Assembly: GCA_963773105.1 (NCBI GenBank)
Contig: CAVZAA010000010.1
Location: forward strand, 62,001 to 126,000
Direction of reading: 5' to 3'
Length of the DNA: 64,000 nt
From: Trebonia sp963773105
GTDB taxonomy: Bacteria > Actinomycetota > Actinomycetes > Streptosporangiales > Streptosporangiaceae
In this document: one piece after another, positions 44,405 through 54,029 of the stretch
Numbering within the stretch: the first letter of the stretch is position 1
Layout of the letters: every line of letters starts with the position of its first letter
Made by a program: the position numbers and the translations under genes
Notes under the pieces: model-generated
Told to the model about the DNA's origin: nothing
The model's database searches: none
What the model saw: the letters and a program-made list of their open reading frames with translations, nothing else

Positions 44405-45948
44405 CGGTGCTGCCACCCGCGACGGCGGAAGAGCGCGCGGCCGACGCGGCGGCCGAAGCGCTCCTGGCCGGGCGTCCCTTTGCGTTCGGCCGGGCGGCGT
44501 CTGCCGCCGCGGCCGCCCGGCCGCCGCTGGTGCAGCGGTACATGGCCTGGGAGCACTCGATGCTCGGGGACCTGGATCCGGCGCAGGTCCAGGCCGCCGC
44601 CGGCCGGGACCCGGGGCCGGTGGCCGGCTACCGTGACCTGCTGTCAGAGCTCGGGCGGGCGCCGCGGCAGGCGAGCGAGGAACGGCTGCGGGCCGAGCAC
44701 CCGGGGCTCGACCTGGTGCGATTGCGCAGCAGCGGCCTGGTGGTGACCCTCGGGGAGCTGAACGTGCTCCCGGACTACCTGGGACGGCCGGAAGACATCG
44801 AGTCCGCCCCGCTGAGGTTCATGGGGCCGCTGATCCAGTCGGTGCGCAGCTGGAGCATCGCCGAGCTGGCCGCCCGGCCGGGCCGGGCGTGGCCGCCCCG
44901 GCTGCTGCCGGGATCGCTGCGCTACCCGCTGCTTGGCCCGCTGGCCGAGACGGCCGAAATCGCGGCGATCAGCAAGCTCGGCCAACGGCACGGGTTCGCG
45001 CAGGCGAAGCGGTACGCCGCGGTCCTGGCCCGCAACTCGGGCCACTTCGCCCCGTTCTCCTGGTACCGCTGGCACTCCTTCCACCTGGCGGCCCGCGATC
45101 TGATCGCGCGGTCCGCCGCCGCGACCGGGGCGGAGCGCGACCTCTTGCGGCTGCGGGCGCGGACCTGGGCCGGCTACGCCGACCATTTCCTGCAGGACTC
45201 CTTCGCCGCCGGGCACCTGGTCAACAAGACGCTGGTGATCCAGTGGTACATCGAGTGGCTGGCCGCGTCCGGCGTGTCCTATCCGGGACGGGACGTGCTC
45301 GACGGGCTCACGGTGGCGCGGCAGCCGCTGCTGCACGGTCCCGCGCTCTACGACCGGGCCGCGGCCAGGAACGGCGGCCGGCCGGGCAGCCCGGCCGGGC
45401 ATCCGGGGCCGACCCGTGACGCCCAGGATGTGGCCGACGCAGGCACGCTGGAGGAGCGGATCGCGGCCAGCGGCGTGGTCGGGGATTCCGACGCCGAACG
45501 GCGCGCCGCCTACGCGGCCTACCTGGCGATGCTGGGCAGCGGCACCGTTCAGCTGGCGGTGAAGGTGGCGCACGAGTACCTCAACGCGCACTCGCTCGTC
45601 GTCTCGGCCGGCCCGTCCGGCCCGCGCTTCCGGCTCAACGGCGACCACACCCTGCTGGCCGGCCCGGCCGGGGCGCTGCGGGCGGCGGAGGCGGCCGCGG
45701 CGTCCAGGCGGGCGATCGCGGAACTGCTGCGCGACGGCGAGACGTCGGTCGACAGCTGGGACATCTTCGCTAGCTTCCCCGACCACGTCGAGCAGGGCGG
45801 CCGCCTGGTCTCCGTGCGGGAATGGCACCGCGAGGGGCTGCGGGACCTGTGCTTCGAGCTCTTCGGCCGACCGTCGACGCGGGCGCTGCGCAGCCTCATG
45901 TCCGGCGTGTTCGGACAGCGTGTGCTGCCCGCGAACGCGGCCGAGTAG
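44083..45948 (+). CDS. DUF4157 (eCIS core) protein with a zinc-phospholipase-like motif
   Basis: 621 residues from TTG 44083 (GGGAG eight bases upstream). Residues 53-90 (RAFTVGSDIYFAAGEFRPGT, then LLAHEVAHVVQQ) form the DUF4157/eCIS-core domain with HExxH at 81-85. This domain is common at the N-terminus of toxins or effectors linked to extracellular contractile injection systems. The C-terminal domain has HSFHLAARDLIARSA and AGYADHFLQDSFAAGHLVN (about 366-380), an A-D-H-F-L-Q-D-x-F-x-x-G-H pattern like zinc-dependent phospholipase C / S1-P1 nuclease-type proteins. No eCIS structural genes are nearby. Ends four bases before the converging LAL regulator. Confidence 0.75.
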   Translation: MPTLAELFRAHYVADGIDFDSIRLHYTATADAEAAGADGGADPDLACRALRARAFTVGSDIYFAAGEFRPGTRDGLRLLAHEVAHVVQQSAGLVRAPHPGASGRPTVTVLPPATAEERAADAAAEALLAGRPFAFGRAASAAAAARPPLVQRYMAWEHSMLGDLDPAQVQAAAGRDPGPVAGYRDLLSELGRAPRQASEERLRAEHPGLDLVRLRSSGLVVTLGELNVLPDYLGRPEDIESAPLRFMGPLIQSVRSWSIAELAARPGRAWPPRLLPGSLRYPLLGPLAETAEIAAISKLGQRHGFAQAKRYAAVLARNSGHFAPFSWYRWHSFHLAARDLIARSAAATGAERDLLRLRARTWAGYADHFLQDSFAAGHLVNKTLVIQWYIEWLAASGVSYPGRDVLDGLTVARQPLLHGPALYDRAAARNGGRPGSPAGHPGPTRDAQDVADAGTLEERIAASGVVGDSDAERRAAYAAYLAMLGSGTVQLAVKVAHEYLNAHSLVVSAGPSGPRFRLNGDHTLLAGPAGALRAAEAAAASRRAIAELLRDGETSVDSWDIFASFPDHVEQGGRLVSVREWHREGLRDLCFELFGRPSTRALRSLMSGVFGQRVLPANAAE

Positions 45949-45952
45949 CGGT

Positions 45953-48913
45953 TCAGAGACCCTCACGGTGGGCCACGGCGGCAGCCTCGGTCCGGTTGGT
46001 GACGGCCAGCTTGGCCAGGATGTTGGAGACGTGGACGCTGGCGGTCTTGGGTGAGATGAAGAGCTCCGCGCCGATCTGACGGTTGGACTGGCCCCGGGCG
46101 AGCAGGCGGAGCACATCGCGCTCGCGGTCGGTGAGCGCCTCCGTCAGATACGCGCCGGCCGCCAGCCCCCCGGCGGAGGCGACGGCGGTGGCGCCGGGGT
46201 CGAGGCGGGCGCGCCGGGCCAGGGCCTCGAGGGCGGCCGAGAGCGGTGCGGCCCGCAGCCGCGCCGCCGTGGCGGCGGCGGCCCGCCAGACGGGCAGCGC
46301 CTCCTCGGTCCGGCCTGCCTCGATGAGCGCCTCCGCCAGCCGCCACTGGCCGCGGGCGGTCTCGTACACGTACTGCGGACCGAACGCGGTCAGCACCGCC
46401 TCCCACCCCTCGGGCGCGTTGCGACCGGATGCCCGGCGGTACTCGGCCTCGGCCCGGGCCAGCCAGCCCTTGCCCTCCGGTCCGAGCAGCGCCTTCGGCC
46501 GGGCCGGATAGCTGGCGCCCTCGCGCGCGAGGTCGAGCAGTTCCTTCGCGCCGGCCACCTCGGCCGCCTCGGCGTCGGCGTTCCCGACCAGGCGCGCCGC
46601 GACCGCGCGGTCGGCCCGCGCGGCCAGCGCGACGGCGGTCGGGCGGAGCACCGAGGGGTTGTACGAGCGCCACAGGTCCGAGCGGATGGCCGCCTCGGCG
46701 TGGGCAAGCGCCAGCTCGGTGTCGCCGCCCCACAGCGCGTGCTCGGCCAGCAGGCTCCGCGCAAGGTAGCCGACGAAGCCGTCGCCCCAGAACGGCTCCA
46801 GCCAGGTCCGGCGCTCCTCGACCGCCGGGTTGCCCCTGGCCACGTCGATGAAGAGCGCCATCGCGGACAGCACCGCCTCGGGCAGCACGGTGACCCGGAC
46901 CGGGAAGCCGTCGGCCAGCCGCTGGGCATGGTCCCACTCACCGCTGAGGAAGCGCGCCTGGAAATGCAGGTGGCGCAGGTCCATGCCGTAGGGCGCGAGG
47001 CCGAGGCCGTCGGAGTCCGCTCGGCGCTCGCCCAGCTGCGCGATCCGCCCCGCCTCGGCCAGCTCGCCCCGGATCTGGTGCTCGAGGGCGAGGAAGTAGT
47101 TGGCCCGCAGCTCGACCTGGAACATCTGCGTTCCCTCGGCCTGCTCCACGGCGGCGGCGAACATCCGGCTGGCCTCGTCGGTGTCGCCCTCGCGGCTGCT
47201 CAGCTGGCCCAGCGTGACCAGCGCCTCCGCCGCCACCCAGCGGGCCTGGCCGTCGGCGGTGGCGCGCGCCCGCTCCGCCCACTCCCGGGCCGACGCGTCG
47301 TCCCCGTTGATCATCAAGGCCATCGCGTAGGTCGCCATCGCGCGGGCCAGGTACCAGGTCGGCGGCTCAGCCGGAGTATCACGGACGGTGTCGCCTGCCA
47401 CCCGCAGAGCCTCCGCAGGCGCCTCGCTGTCCTCGTGCTCGAGCAGGAAGAACGCCAGCCGTTCGCCGATCTGGCTGCGCAGTTCCGGATCGTCATCGCC
47501 CGCCATGACGTCGGCCCGGGGGTCGCCCAGTGCCAGCCAGATCCGGCGCAGCAGGTGCACCGCGCGGGGCACGTCGCCCGCCGCGAACGCGGCCGCCGCG
47601 GACCGCAGGCCGAGCCTGCCCCGGCTGCCGCCGGCGATCGCGGCCGCGTCATCCACCCGATCCCACAGCGACAGCGCCTGGTCGTAATGGCGGCGGGCCT
47701 CGGTGGGCGCCCCCAGGCGGCGCGCCTCGTCCCCCGCGCGGATGGAAGCGGCGAACGCCCCCGGCACGTCGTGGCTGGCCAGGCTGTGATGCGCGAGTTC
47801 CGCGGCCGCGCCAGGCACGCCGGAAAGCAGCGCCGCCAGCTGCCCGTGCAGCCTGGTCCGCTCCCCCGGCAGCAGGTCGCTGTAGACCGCCTCGCGCAAC
47901 AGCGCGTGCCGGAAGGCGTAGCCGTCGGCGCCGTCGGGCACCAGCAGCTGGTTCGCGACCGCCTCCCGCACCGCCTCGTCGTAGGCGGCGTCGGGCAGGC
48001 CGGAGGCGGCGCGGACGAGGTCGTCGCCCGACCGCCGCCCCGCCACCGACGCCGCCCGCAGCACCTGCTGGGCGGCGTCCGATACCCGCTCGACCCGCGA
48101 CATCAGCAGCGCCGCGAGCCCCGAGGGGAGCCCGGGCGCGGCCGGGCCGCCGTCGGCCGTTTCCGACAGCGCGGCGAGAAGTTCCTCCGCGTAGTAGGCG
48201 TTGCCCTCGGCGCTGGCCACGATCTGGTTGACGGTGGCGGCCGACAGCCGCCCCGGTGCGTCGGCAATGGAGAACAGGAGCTCGGTCAGGGCCGACGGAG
48301 AAAGCGGCCCGAGCTGCACCGAAGTCACCGTGGGGAGCCTGAGCAGGTCAGCCACGACCGGCCGGAGCGGGTGGCGGCGGTAGAGGTCGTCGGTCCGGTA
48401 GGTGCCGATGATCGCGACGCGCTCGCCGTGCAGCATCCGCAGTAGGAACGTGAGCAGGTCACGGGTGGACGCGTCGGCCCAGTGCAGGTCCTCCAGGACG
48501 AGCAGCACCGGGCCCCGCGCCGACAGCTCGGCCAGCAGCCCGAGGACGGCGCCGAACATCTGCTGGCGGGTCAGCCCCGCCCGGTCGGCCTCCGGGTCGG
48601 AGCCTTGACCGCCGTCGGGCAGCAGCCGGGCGAGCACCGGGCGTGCCTTCACCGCCGCCTCGACCTCGGCCGACGCGGTTCTCATGGCGTCCGCGAACGG
48701 GAGGTAGGGCACGCTGTCGCCGATCTCCGCGCACTGGCCGCACAGCACGGTGAACCCTTGACCGGCCGCGATCGTGGTGACCTCGGTCACCAGCCGCGAC
48801 TTGCCCACGCCGGCATCGCCGCCGACCAGCGCGGCGACGGCGCCGGAGGCAGCGCCGTCGAGCAGTGCGCGGAGCCTGGCGAGTTCCGCCGTCCGGCCTA
48901 CGAGGGTCGCCAT
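45953..48913 (-). CDS. Large ATPase LuxR-family (LAL) transcriptional regulator
   Basis: 986 residues. N-terminal ATPase with Walker A GGDAGVGKSR (31-40), Walker B VLLVLEDLHWAD, and GERVAIIGTYRTDDLYRRHP. A central helical repeat region of about 500 residues follows. The LuxR HTH at the C-terminus (about 918-983: LTDRERDVLRLLARGQSNRQ, then AELFISPKTASVHVSNIL) includes the usual IxxxLxISxxTVxxHV core. ATP- and ligand-gated activator, cytoplasmic. It converges on the DUF4157 gene with a four-base gap, and its start is 17 bases from the helicase stop, so it may be cotranscribed after the helicase. Targets unknown. Confidence 0.9.
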   Translation of the reverse strand: MATLVGRTAELARLRALLDGAASGAVAALVGGDAGVGKSRLVTEVTTIAAGQGFTVLCGQCAEIGDSVPYLPFADAMRTASAEVEAAVKARPVLARLLPDGGQGSDPEADRAGLTRQQMFGAVLGLLAELSARGPVLLVLEDLHWADASTRDLLTFLLRMLHGERVAIIGTYRTDDLYRRHPLRPVVADLLRLPTVTSVQLGPLSPSALTELLFSIADAPGRLSAATVNQIVASAEGNAYYAEELLAALSETADGGPAAPGLPSGLAALLMSRVERVSDAAQQVLRAASVAGRRSGDDLVRAASGLPDAAYDEAVREAVANQLLVPDGADGYAFRHALLREAVYSDLLPGERTRLHGQLAALLSGVPGAAAELAHHSLASHDVPGAFAASIRAGDEARRLGAPTEARRHYDQALSLWDRVDDAAAIAGGSRGRLGLRSAAAAFAAGDVPRAVHLLRRIWLALGDPRADVMAGDDDPELRSQIGERLAFFLLEHEDSEAPAEALRVAGDTVRDTPAEPPTWYLARAMATYAMALMINGDDASAREWAERARATADGQARWVAAEALVTLGQLSSREGDTDEASRMFAAAVEQAEGTQMFQVELRANYFLALEHQIRGELAEAGRIAQLGERRADSDGLGLAPYGMDLRHLHFQARFLSGEWDHAQRLADGFPVRVTVLPEAVLSAMALFIDVARGNPAVEERRTWLEPFWGDGFVGYLARSLLAEHALWGGDTELALAHAEAAIRSDLWRSYNPSVLRPTAVALAARADRAVAARLVGNADAEAAEVAGAKELLDLAREGASYPARPKALLGPEGKGWLARAEAEYRRASGRNAPEGWEAVLTAFGPQYVYETARGQWRLAEALIEAGRTEEALPVWRAAAATAARLRAAPLSAALEALARRARLDPGATAVASAGGLAAGAYLTEALTDRERDVLRLLARGQSNRQIGAELFISPKTASVHVSNILAKLAVTNRTEAAAVAHREGL

Positions 48914-48930
48914 ACCTGCGATTATCCCAT

Positions 48931-50652
48931 TTACCTGGCCGGGTAGCGTTCGCGGCGCACGGTCGCGCTGCGGCCCCTGATGCTGGTCTGCCGCAGCGCC
49001 GCGACCACATCGTCGGCGGCCGCCTCGGGCACCTCCACCAGGGAGAAGCGATCCGCGATCTCGATCGCGCCGATGTCACGGCCGTTGAGGTACGACTGGC
49101 CGGTGATGGCGCCGACTAGGTCCTGCGGCCGGACCCCGGCGGCACGGCCGGTCCCCACAAACAGGCGGGTGGTGCCCGCAGTTGCGCGGCGACCGCCGCG
49201 CGGACCGCGCCCGGCACCCCGCAGCTGCTCGCGTCCGCCCGCCGCGCGACCGCCGCGGCGCTCGTCGTTCGACGGCACCTCGACCTCGGGCAGCTCTTCC
49301 TCGTCGCGCGCCGCCCCGCTCGCCTCGTGGGCTAGCTTGACCGCGGCGAGCGCCACCTTGAAGAGGTCGAACTCCATGTCCAGCGGCTCGACCACGGTGC
49401 GGAAGGCGTCGAGGTCGGCCCCGTCGACCAGGATCTCCCTGAGCGCGGCACCGGTCACCGCCAGGCGCCTGGCGCGCAGGTCGGCGACGGTCGGCAGCTT
49501 CTCGATCGTGATCTGCTGCTTGGTCACCCGCTCGATGACCTTGAGCATCCGGTGCTCGCGCGGCTCGACCAGGGTGATGGCGGTGCCTTCACGGCCCGCC
49601 CGCCCCACCCGCCCGATGCGGTGCACGTACGATTCCGGCGCGCTCGGCACGTCGTAGTTCACCACGTGCGTGAGCTGGTCGATGTCGAGACCGCGGGCGG
49701 CCACGTCGGTGGCTACCAGCAGGTCGATGGTCTGGCTGCGGAGCCTGTTCATCACCCGGTCGCGCTGGTTCTGGTCCATGCCGCCGTGCAGCGCCTCGGC
49801 GCGGTAGCCGCGGCCGTTCAGGGTCTCGGTCAGCTGGTCCACCTCGTCCCTGGTGCGGCAGAAGACGACGGTGGCGGTCGGCGCCTCGAGGTCGAGTACC
49901 CGACCGAGGGCGGCGGCCTTGTGCCCGCGCGGCACGACGTAGGCCGTCTGCCGTACCAGCAGGCCGTCGGCTGACGTCGACTCCTCGCGCCCGAGTTCGA
50001 CCCGCGCCGGATTGCGCAGGTGGCGGCGGACCATGCCGTTGATCCGGGGCGGCATCGTCGCCGAGAACAGCGCGGTCTGCCTGCTCTCCGGAGTGTTGCC
50101 GAGGATCTCCTCGATGTCATCGGCGAAGCCCATGTCGAGCATCTCGTCCGCTTCGTCGAGCACGACCATCTCCAGGCCGCTCAGCTTCAGCGTTCCCCGG
50201 TTGATGTGGTCGATCGCGCGCCCCGGCGTCGCCACCACGACGTCGACCCCGCGCCTGAGCGGCCCCAGCTGGCGGCCGATCGGCTCGCCGCCGTAGACCG
50301 CGAGAACACGCGCGCCCATGTCGCGCGCGTAGCTGTTCATCGCCTCGGCGACCTGCACCGCGAGCTCGCGGGTGGGGACGAGCACCAGCGCGAGCGGCTC
50401 GGTCTGCCCGCCATCGGCTGCCCGCCGGTTGTCGCTCAGGATCCGCTGCAGGATGGGCAGCGCGAAGGCGGCCGTCTTCCCGGTCCCGGTCGCGGCCTGC
50501 CCGACTAGGTCACCGCCCGCAAGCAGGGGCGGAATGGCGGCCAGCTGGATGGGCGTCGGCTCCTCATAACCGAGGCCGGAGAGTGCCCGGCACAGCTCCG
50601 GGGCCAGCATCAGGTCGGCGAAGCCGCTGGCTTCCCCGCCGTTATTTTCCAT
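48931..50652 (-). CDS. deaD: DEAD-box RNA helicase (DeaD/CsdA-like)
   Basis: 573 residues from ATG 50652, with AAGGTGG nine bases upstream; the frame is open to 50715 and could add 21 residues. Motifs in order: Q motif (GYEEPTPIQLAAIP), Walker A AATGTGKT (53-60), PTRELAVQV, VVLDEADEMLDMGF, FSATMPP, then the RecA2 motifs (VATDVAARGLDIDQ, HRIGRVGRAG). A C-terminal DbpA-type RNA-binding domain follows (GAITGQSYLNGRDIGAIEIA) after an Arg/Gly-rich linker. It unwinds structured RNA in ribosome assembly, RNA decay and cold adaptation. The roughly 270-base upstream gap could carry a long leader, as is usual for cold-inducible helicases. Confidence 0.93.
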   Translation of the reverse strand: MENNGGEASGFADLMLAPELCRALSGLGYEEPTPIQLAAIPPLLAGGDLVGQAATGTGKTAAFALPILQRILSDNRRAADGGQTEPLALVLVPTRELAVQVAEAMNSYARDMGARVLAVYGGEPIGRQLGPLRRGVDVVVATPGRAIDHINRGTLKLSGLEMVVLDEADEMLDMGFADDIEEILGNTPESRQTALFSATMPPRINGMVRRHLRNPARVELGREESTSADGLLVRQTAYVVPRGHKAAALGRVLDLEAPTATVVFCRTRDEVDQLTETLNGRGYRAEALHGGMDQNQRDRVMNRLRSQTIDLLVATDVAARGLDIDQLTHVVNYDVPSAPESYVHRIGRVGRAGREGTAITLVEPREHRMLKVIERVTKQQITIEKLPTVADLRARRLAVTGAALREILVDGADLDAFRTVVEPLDMEFDLFKVALAAVKLAHEASGAARDEEELPEVEVPSNDERRGGRAAGGREQLRGAGRGPRGGRRATAGTTRLFVGTGRAAGVRPQDLVGAITGQSYLNGRDIGAIEIADRFSLVEVPEAAADDVVAALRQTSIRGRSATVRRERYPAR

Positions 50653-50986
50653 CACGAACGAACCACCTTGCTCGAAAAGCACCTTTGACTCCCACACTGG
50701 TTCTGTCGCAGTCATGGCGCTGACATCGAGCTCGGCCGCCGTCGTGACGGATTACCGTGGTGACGGACATGACGGAAGACGACCCACGAACATGGGTCGG
50801 CCCACAGCCAACTGTCGAGCAATTTGGCAGGCTTAGCCTGCCCCGGCTCAGGCGAGCGCACAGACGAAACGAACACACAAGACAACTACGGTCACAGTCT
50901 AGAGCCCATCCAGTGCCCAGTTCATTCCCGCCGCGACGGAATCGTCCGGCCTGGGGGGCGCCTGAACCAATAGTGCCAGCTCGTGG

Positions 50987-52279
50987 TCAGGGAGGTGTTG
51001 AGGTTTCAGGGGAATCAACGGTCCGTTCGAGATGATGCTTTGGTTTTCCCGAACGGACACCGCCGCGGGCCAGCAGCCGCGCCGCCGCCGCCGGGAACAG
51101 GGCCGCCGACAGCAGCCCGGCGGCTACCAGGGCGGCCGACGAGGCCGACGTCAGCTTCCCCGTCTGCTGTCCGATCACCGCCGCCACGATCACGAACGTC
51201 AGCGTGGTGGCCTGCAGCAGGCCGCCCGCCGCAGCTCGGCGGCGGCCCACGGCCCGCACGTAAAGCAGCGCGGGCGCTCCCCGCACGATCAGCAGGGCCA
51301 GCAGGAACAGCGGCACCTCGGCCAGGGCGGCCGGATGCGTCTCCAGGCCCTTCAGCTGGAAGGCCACCCCGGTGCTGACGAAGAAGATCGGGACCAGGAA
51401 ACCGAACCCGATGCCGTCCAGCTTGATCAGGAACTCCCGGTTCGGTTCGCGACCGGAGACCTCGATGATCCGCACCAGCAGGCCCGCCGCGAACGCGCCC
51501 AGAATCGAGGCGAAGCCGAACCGGTAGGCCAGCACCCCGCACGCCAGCGCGAGGGTCAGGGCGGCCCGCAGCCGCAGCTGGCCGCTGCGCTTCTCCAGGC
51601 GGTCAAGCATCCGGTCAAGACGGCGCAGGCGGCGGACCCGGGAAACGGCCAGCCCGATCAGGACGAGCAGCGCCAGGAAGACCGTAAGCGACAGGACCTT
51701 GGCGGCCGGCGTCTTCGATGCGGCCGAGAAAAGCAGCGAAAGCAGCAGGATGGGGACGAGCTCCGCGAGCGCGGCCGCGGTCATGATCAGCTGGCCGAAC
51801 TCGGTCGTCCCCTCGCCCGTGTCCTTCAGCAGCGGCAGCAGCAGCCCGGCCGAGGTCGACATCAAGATGATGGCCAGCAGAATCGGCGGCGTTGCCGCCC
51901 CTGCCAGCCAGAACACGAAGCCGCCGAGCAACCCGAGGCCGACCGAGACGCCGAACGCGAGGCCCGCCAGGCGCGACAGCGGGCTGCGGAGCCGCTCGAC
52001 GTCGATCTCAAGCCCGGCCAGGAACAGCAGCATGCCCAGGCCGAGGCTGCTCAGCACCTCCACCGGCGCGTCGATGCGCGCCCAGCCGAGAACCGACGGC
52101 CCCACCACGATGCCGCCGATGACCATCAGCACCGCGCCGGGCACCGGCAGCCGCGGCAGCAGCCCGAGCACGACCGGGACCAGAACCGAGATCCCGGCGA
52201 TGATCAGCACGCTGTTGAACGAAATGGGAATCACCTGGTCCGGCCGCGCCCCTTCCAATCGAGAAAAATCAAGACTCAT
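50987..52279 (-). CDS. CPA2-family cation:proton antiporter
   Basis: 430 residues with about 12 membrane segments of the Na+/H+ exchanger (Kef/CPA2) fold: VLIIAGISVLVPVVLGLLPR at the start, the conserved GGIVVGPSVLGW, LGMLLFLAGLEIDVERL, and LVPIFFVSTGVAFQL. No C-terminal TrkA/RCK regulatory domain; it ends with a short charged tail. It exchanges K+ or Na+ for protons across the cytoplasmic membrane. Its start overlaps the end of the DMT transporter gene by 11 bases, so the two are cotranscribed and may contribute to ion or pH homeostasis. Confidence 0.9.
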   Translation of the reverse strand: MSLDFSRLEGARPDQVIPISFNSVLIIAGISVLVPVVLGLLPRLPVPGAVLMVIGGIVVGPSVLGWARIDAPVEVLSSLGLGMLLFLAGLEIDVERLRSPLSRLAGLAFGVSVGLGLLGGFVFWLAGAATPPILLAIILMSTSAGLLLPLLKDTGEGTTEFGQLIMTAAALAELVPILLLSLLFSAASKTPAAKVLSLTVFLALLVLIGLAVSRVRRLRRLDRMLDRLEKRSGQLRLRAALTLALACGVLAYRFGFASILGAFAAGLLVRIIEVSGREPNREFLIKLDGIGFGFLVPIFFVSTGVAFQLKGLETHPAALAEVPLFLLALLIVRGAPALLYVRAVGRRRAAAGGLLQATTLTFVIVAAVIGQQTGKLTSASSAALVAAGLLSAALFPAAAARLLARGGVRSGKPKHHLERTVDSPETSTPP

Positions 52280-53162
52280 CCCGAACGGTCGCGGCGTGCC
52301 CCGCCAGGCCGACGTCTCCCTCGACGGTGGCCGGCGCGGTCACCGACAGCACCACCACCCCGGCGCACATGACGGCGAACCCGGCCGCCGCCGCGGCCAG
52401 CACTCCAGGGTTGATCACGAAGTACTCGCCGAACAGCCAGACGCTCAGTGCGATGCTGACGATCGGGTCGATGATCACAAGCAGCGGCTGCGAGACCCGC
52501 AGCGGCCCGCTCTGCAGGGCGGCCTGCTCGATGATGACGCCCGCCGCCCCGCCCGCCGCCACCGCGTACACCGGCCAGTTGGTGAACAGGCCCGCCAGAC
52601 CGCCGTGGGCGAGGTCATTGGTCGCGGACTTGATGAAGGTCGCCTCCAGCGCCCACGTGATCCCCCCGGTCGCGCCGTACAGGGCCGCCCGCCGGGCGGG
52701 CGAGCCGCCCCTGGCCAGGGCCATCAGCGCCGCGACGACGGCAACGTACGCCACCACGGCGGCCGTCCAGTGGGCGGTGGTCGGGCCCGCGTGGTCGCCC
52801 CGGGGCTCCGCCGCGACGATGAAGACGGCCAGTCCCGCGCAGGTCGCGGCCGCTCCGGCCCAGGCGGCCCCGGCGATCGCCTGGCGGATCCATACCCGCC
52901 GCAGCACCAGCGCCATGACCAGCTCGGTGACGAGCAACGGCTGGACGACCGAGAGCTGGCCCAGCTGCAGGGCCACCGCCTGGAACGCGAACGCGCCCAC
53001 CTGCGCCCCCGACCCGGCCAGCCACTGGGGGTTGCGCAGCAGGTAGCCGACGAGACGGCGCCCAGACGGACGGTGCGGGTCGGCCGTGCTCGCGACGTGC
53101 CGCGTGATCACGCTGACCGCGTTGCACAGCGCGGCCAGCAACCCGAAGACGATCGCCCCCAC
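52269..53162 (-). CDS. DMT-superfamily transporter (EamA-like)
   Basis: 297 residues, about nine or ten membrane helices in the EamA/NIPA-like style: VFGLLAALCNAVSVITRHVA at the N-terminus, LVVTELVMALVLRRVWIRQA, and AAVVAYVAVVAALMALARGG. GTG start at 53162. The family exports metabolites or amino acids, or transports Mg2+ in the related NIPA branch; the substrate cannot be told. Upstream partner of the CPA2 antiporter by an 11-base overlap. The 150 bases to the divergent lipoprotein gene should hold both promoters. Confidence 0.85.
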   Translation of the reverse strand: MGAIVFGLLAALCNAVSVITRHVASTADPHRPSGRRLVGYLLRNPQWLAGSGAQVGAFAFQAVALQLGQLSVVQPLLVTELVMALVLRRVWIRQAIAGAAWAGAAATCAGLAVFIVAAEPRGDHAGPTTAHWTAAVVAYVAVVAALMALARGGSPARRAALYGATGGITWALEATFIKSATNDLAHGGLAGLFTNWPVYAVAAGGAAGVIIEQAALQSGPLRVSQPLLVIIDPIVSIALSVWLFGEYFVINPGVLAAAAAGFAVMCAGVVVLSVTAPATVEGDVGLAGHAATVRDES

Positions 53163-53365
53163 GGGCGCGGGTCAGCCCCCTGCCCCGCAATTAGCGCTCA
53201 CAGGTCAACACCGTATCAGCACACTTCGTAGTCAGATCGTGACCCAGATCATATTTAGTTGAGCCATCAACAACAATCCCTTCCGCCGCTTCGCCCGTAC
53301 ATACATCGACAGTGATTGACGCGAAGCTGGCGCGGGTGACCGCGCCAGACGGGAGATGGAGCACG

Positions 53366-54022
53366 ATGAGGAAGCCCAAGTTCAGCCGAGTGTCAGGACG
53401 TACCAAGCTGGCGGCGGGTGTTGGCGGCGCGCTGGGCGCGGCGCTGCTCGTGGCGGCGTGCGGCAGCGCGACCAGCAGCGGGAGCAGTACCCCGGCGGCG
53501 GCGACCGGTACGCCGGCCGCCGCTTCGTCCCCAAGCAGCAGCGCGAGCGCGTCGGGCGGCACGGTCATCAAGACCGCCTCCTCCTCGGCAGGCACGTTCC
53601 TGACCGACGGCTCGGGCAAGGCGGTGTACCTGTGGGTGAAGGACACGGGCGGCATGTCCACCTGCACCGGAGCGTGCGCGGGGGCGTGGCCCCCGGTGAC
53701 GACCACCGGGACGGCCACCGCGTCGGGCGGCGCGAAGGCGAGCGACATCGGCACGATCACCCGGTCGGACGGCACCAAGCAGGTGACCTACGACGGGCAC
53801 CCGCTGTACTACTTCGCGGGCGACTCCGGCCCGGGCACCGCCAGCGGGCAGGGCAGCGACTCCTTCGGCGCGAAGTGGTGGCTGGTCTCCCCCGCCGGCA
53901 GCGACGTCACCGCCGCGGCGAGCTCGTTCACCGCGGGCGGGTCAGGGGGCGCGTCGGCCCCGTCCTCGACGGCTCCTGCGTCCTCCCCGGCGTCGTCCAA
54001 GGCCGCCAGCGGCTGGTCCTGA
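53366..54022 (+). CDS. Secreted-repeat (PF03640/COG4315) lipoprotein
   Basis: 218 residues from ATG 53366, preceded by GGAGATGGAG; the frame is open to 53312. Signal peptide with lipobox LLVAAC-G, so the protein is anchored to the outer face of the membrane by its lipidated Cys. After a Ser/Ala/Thr-rich linker (GSSTPAAATGTPAAASSPSS) come paired units of the secreted-repeat family: GTFLTDGSGKAVYLWVKDTG, STCTGACAGAWPPV, then the second with TYDGHPLYYFAGDS, SFGAKWWLVSPAG. The Cys pair in CTGAC is the usual signature. Function unknown; members occur beside electron-transfer and stress genes. Ser/Ala-rich C-terminal tail. Eight bases before the permease gene. Confidence 0.9.
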   Translation: MRKPKFSRVSGRTKLAAGVGGALGAALLVAACGSATSSGSSTPAAATGTPAAASSPSSSASASGGTVIKTASSSAGTFLTDGSGKAVYLWVKDTGGMSTCTGACAGAWPPVTTTGTATASGGAKASDIGTITRSDGTKQVTYDGHPLYYFAGDSGPGTASGQGSDSFGAKWWLVSPAGSDVTAAASSFTAGGSGGASAPSSTAPASSPASSKAASGWS

Positions 54023-54029
54023 CGATTCG

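Noticed and set aside
4657..46000. A complete contractile injection system (eCIS) in the window
   Set aside because: A DUF4157 protein and LysM modules are present, but no sheath, tube, baseplate, spike or AAA-ATPase gene was seen.
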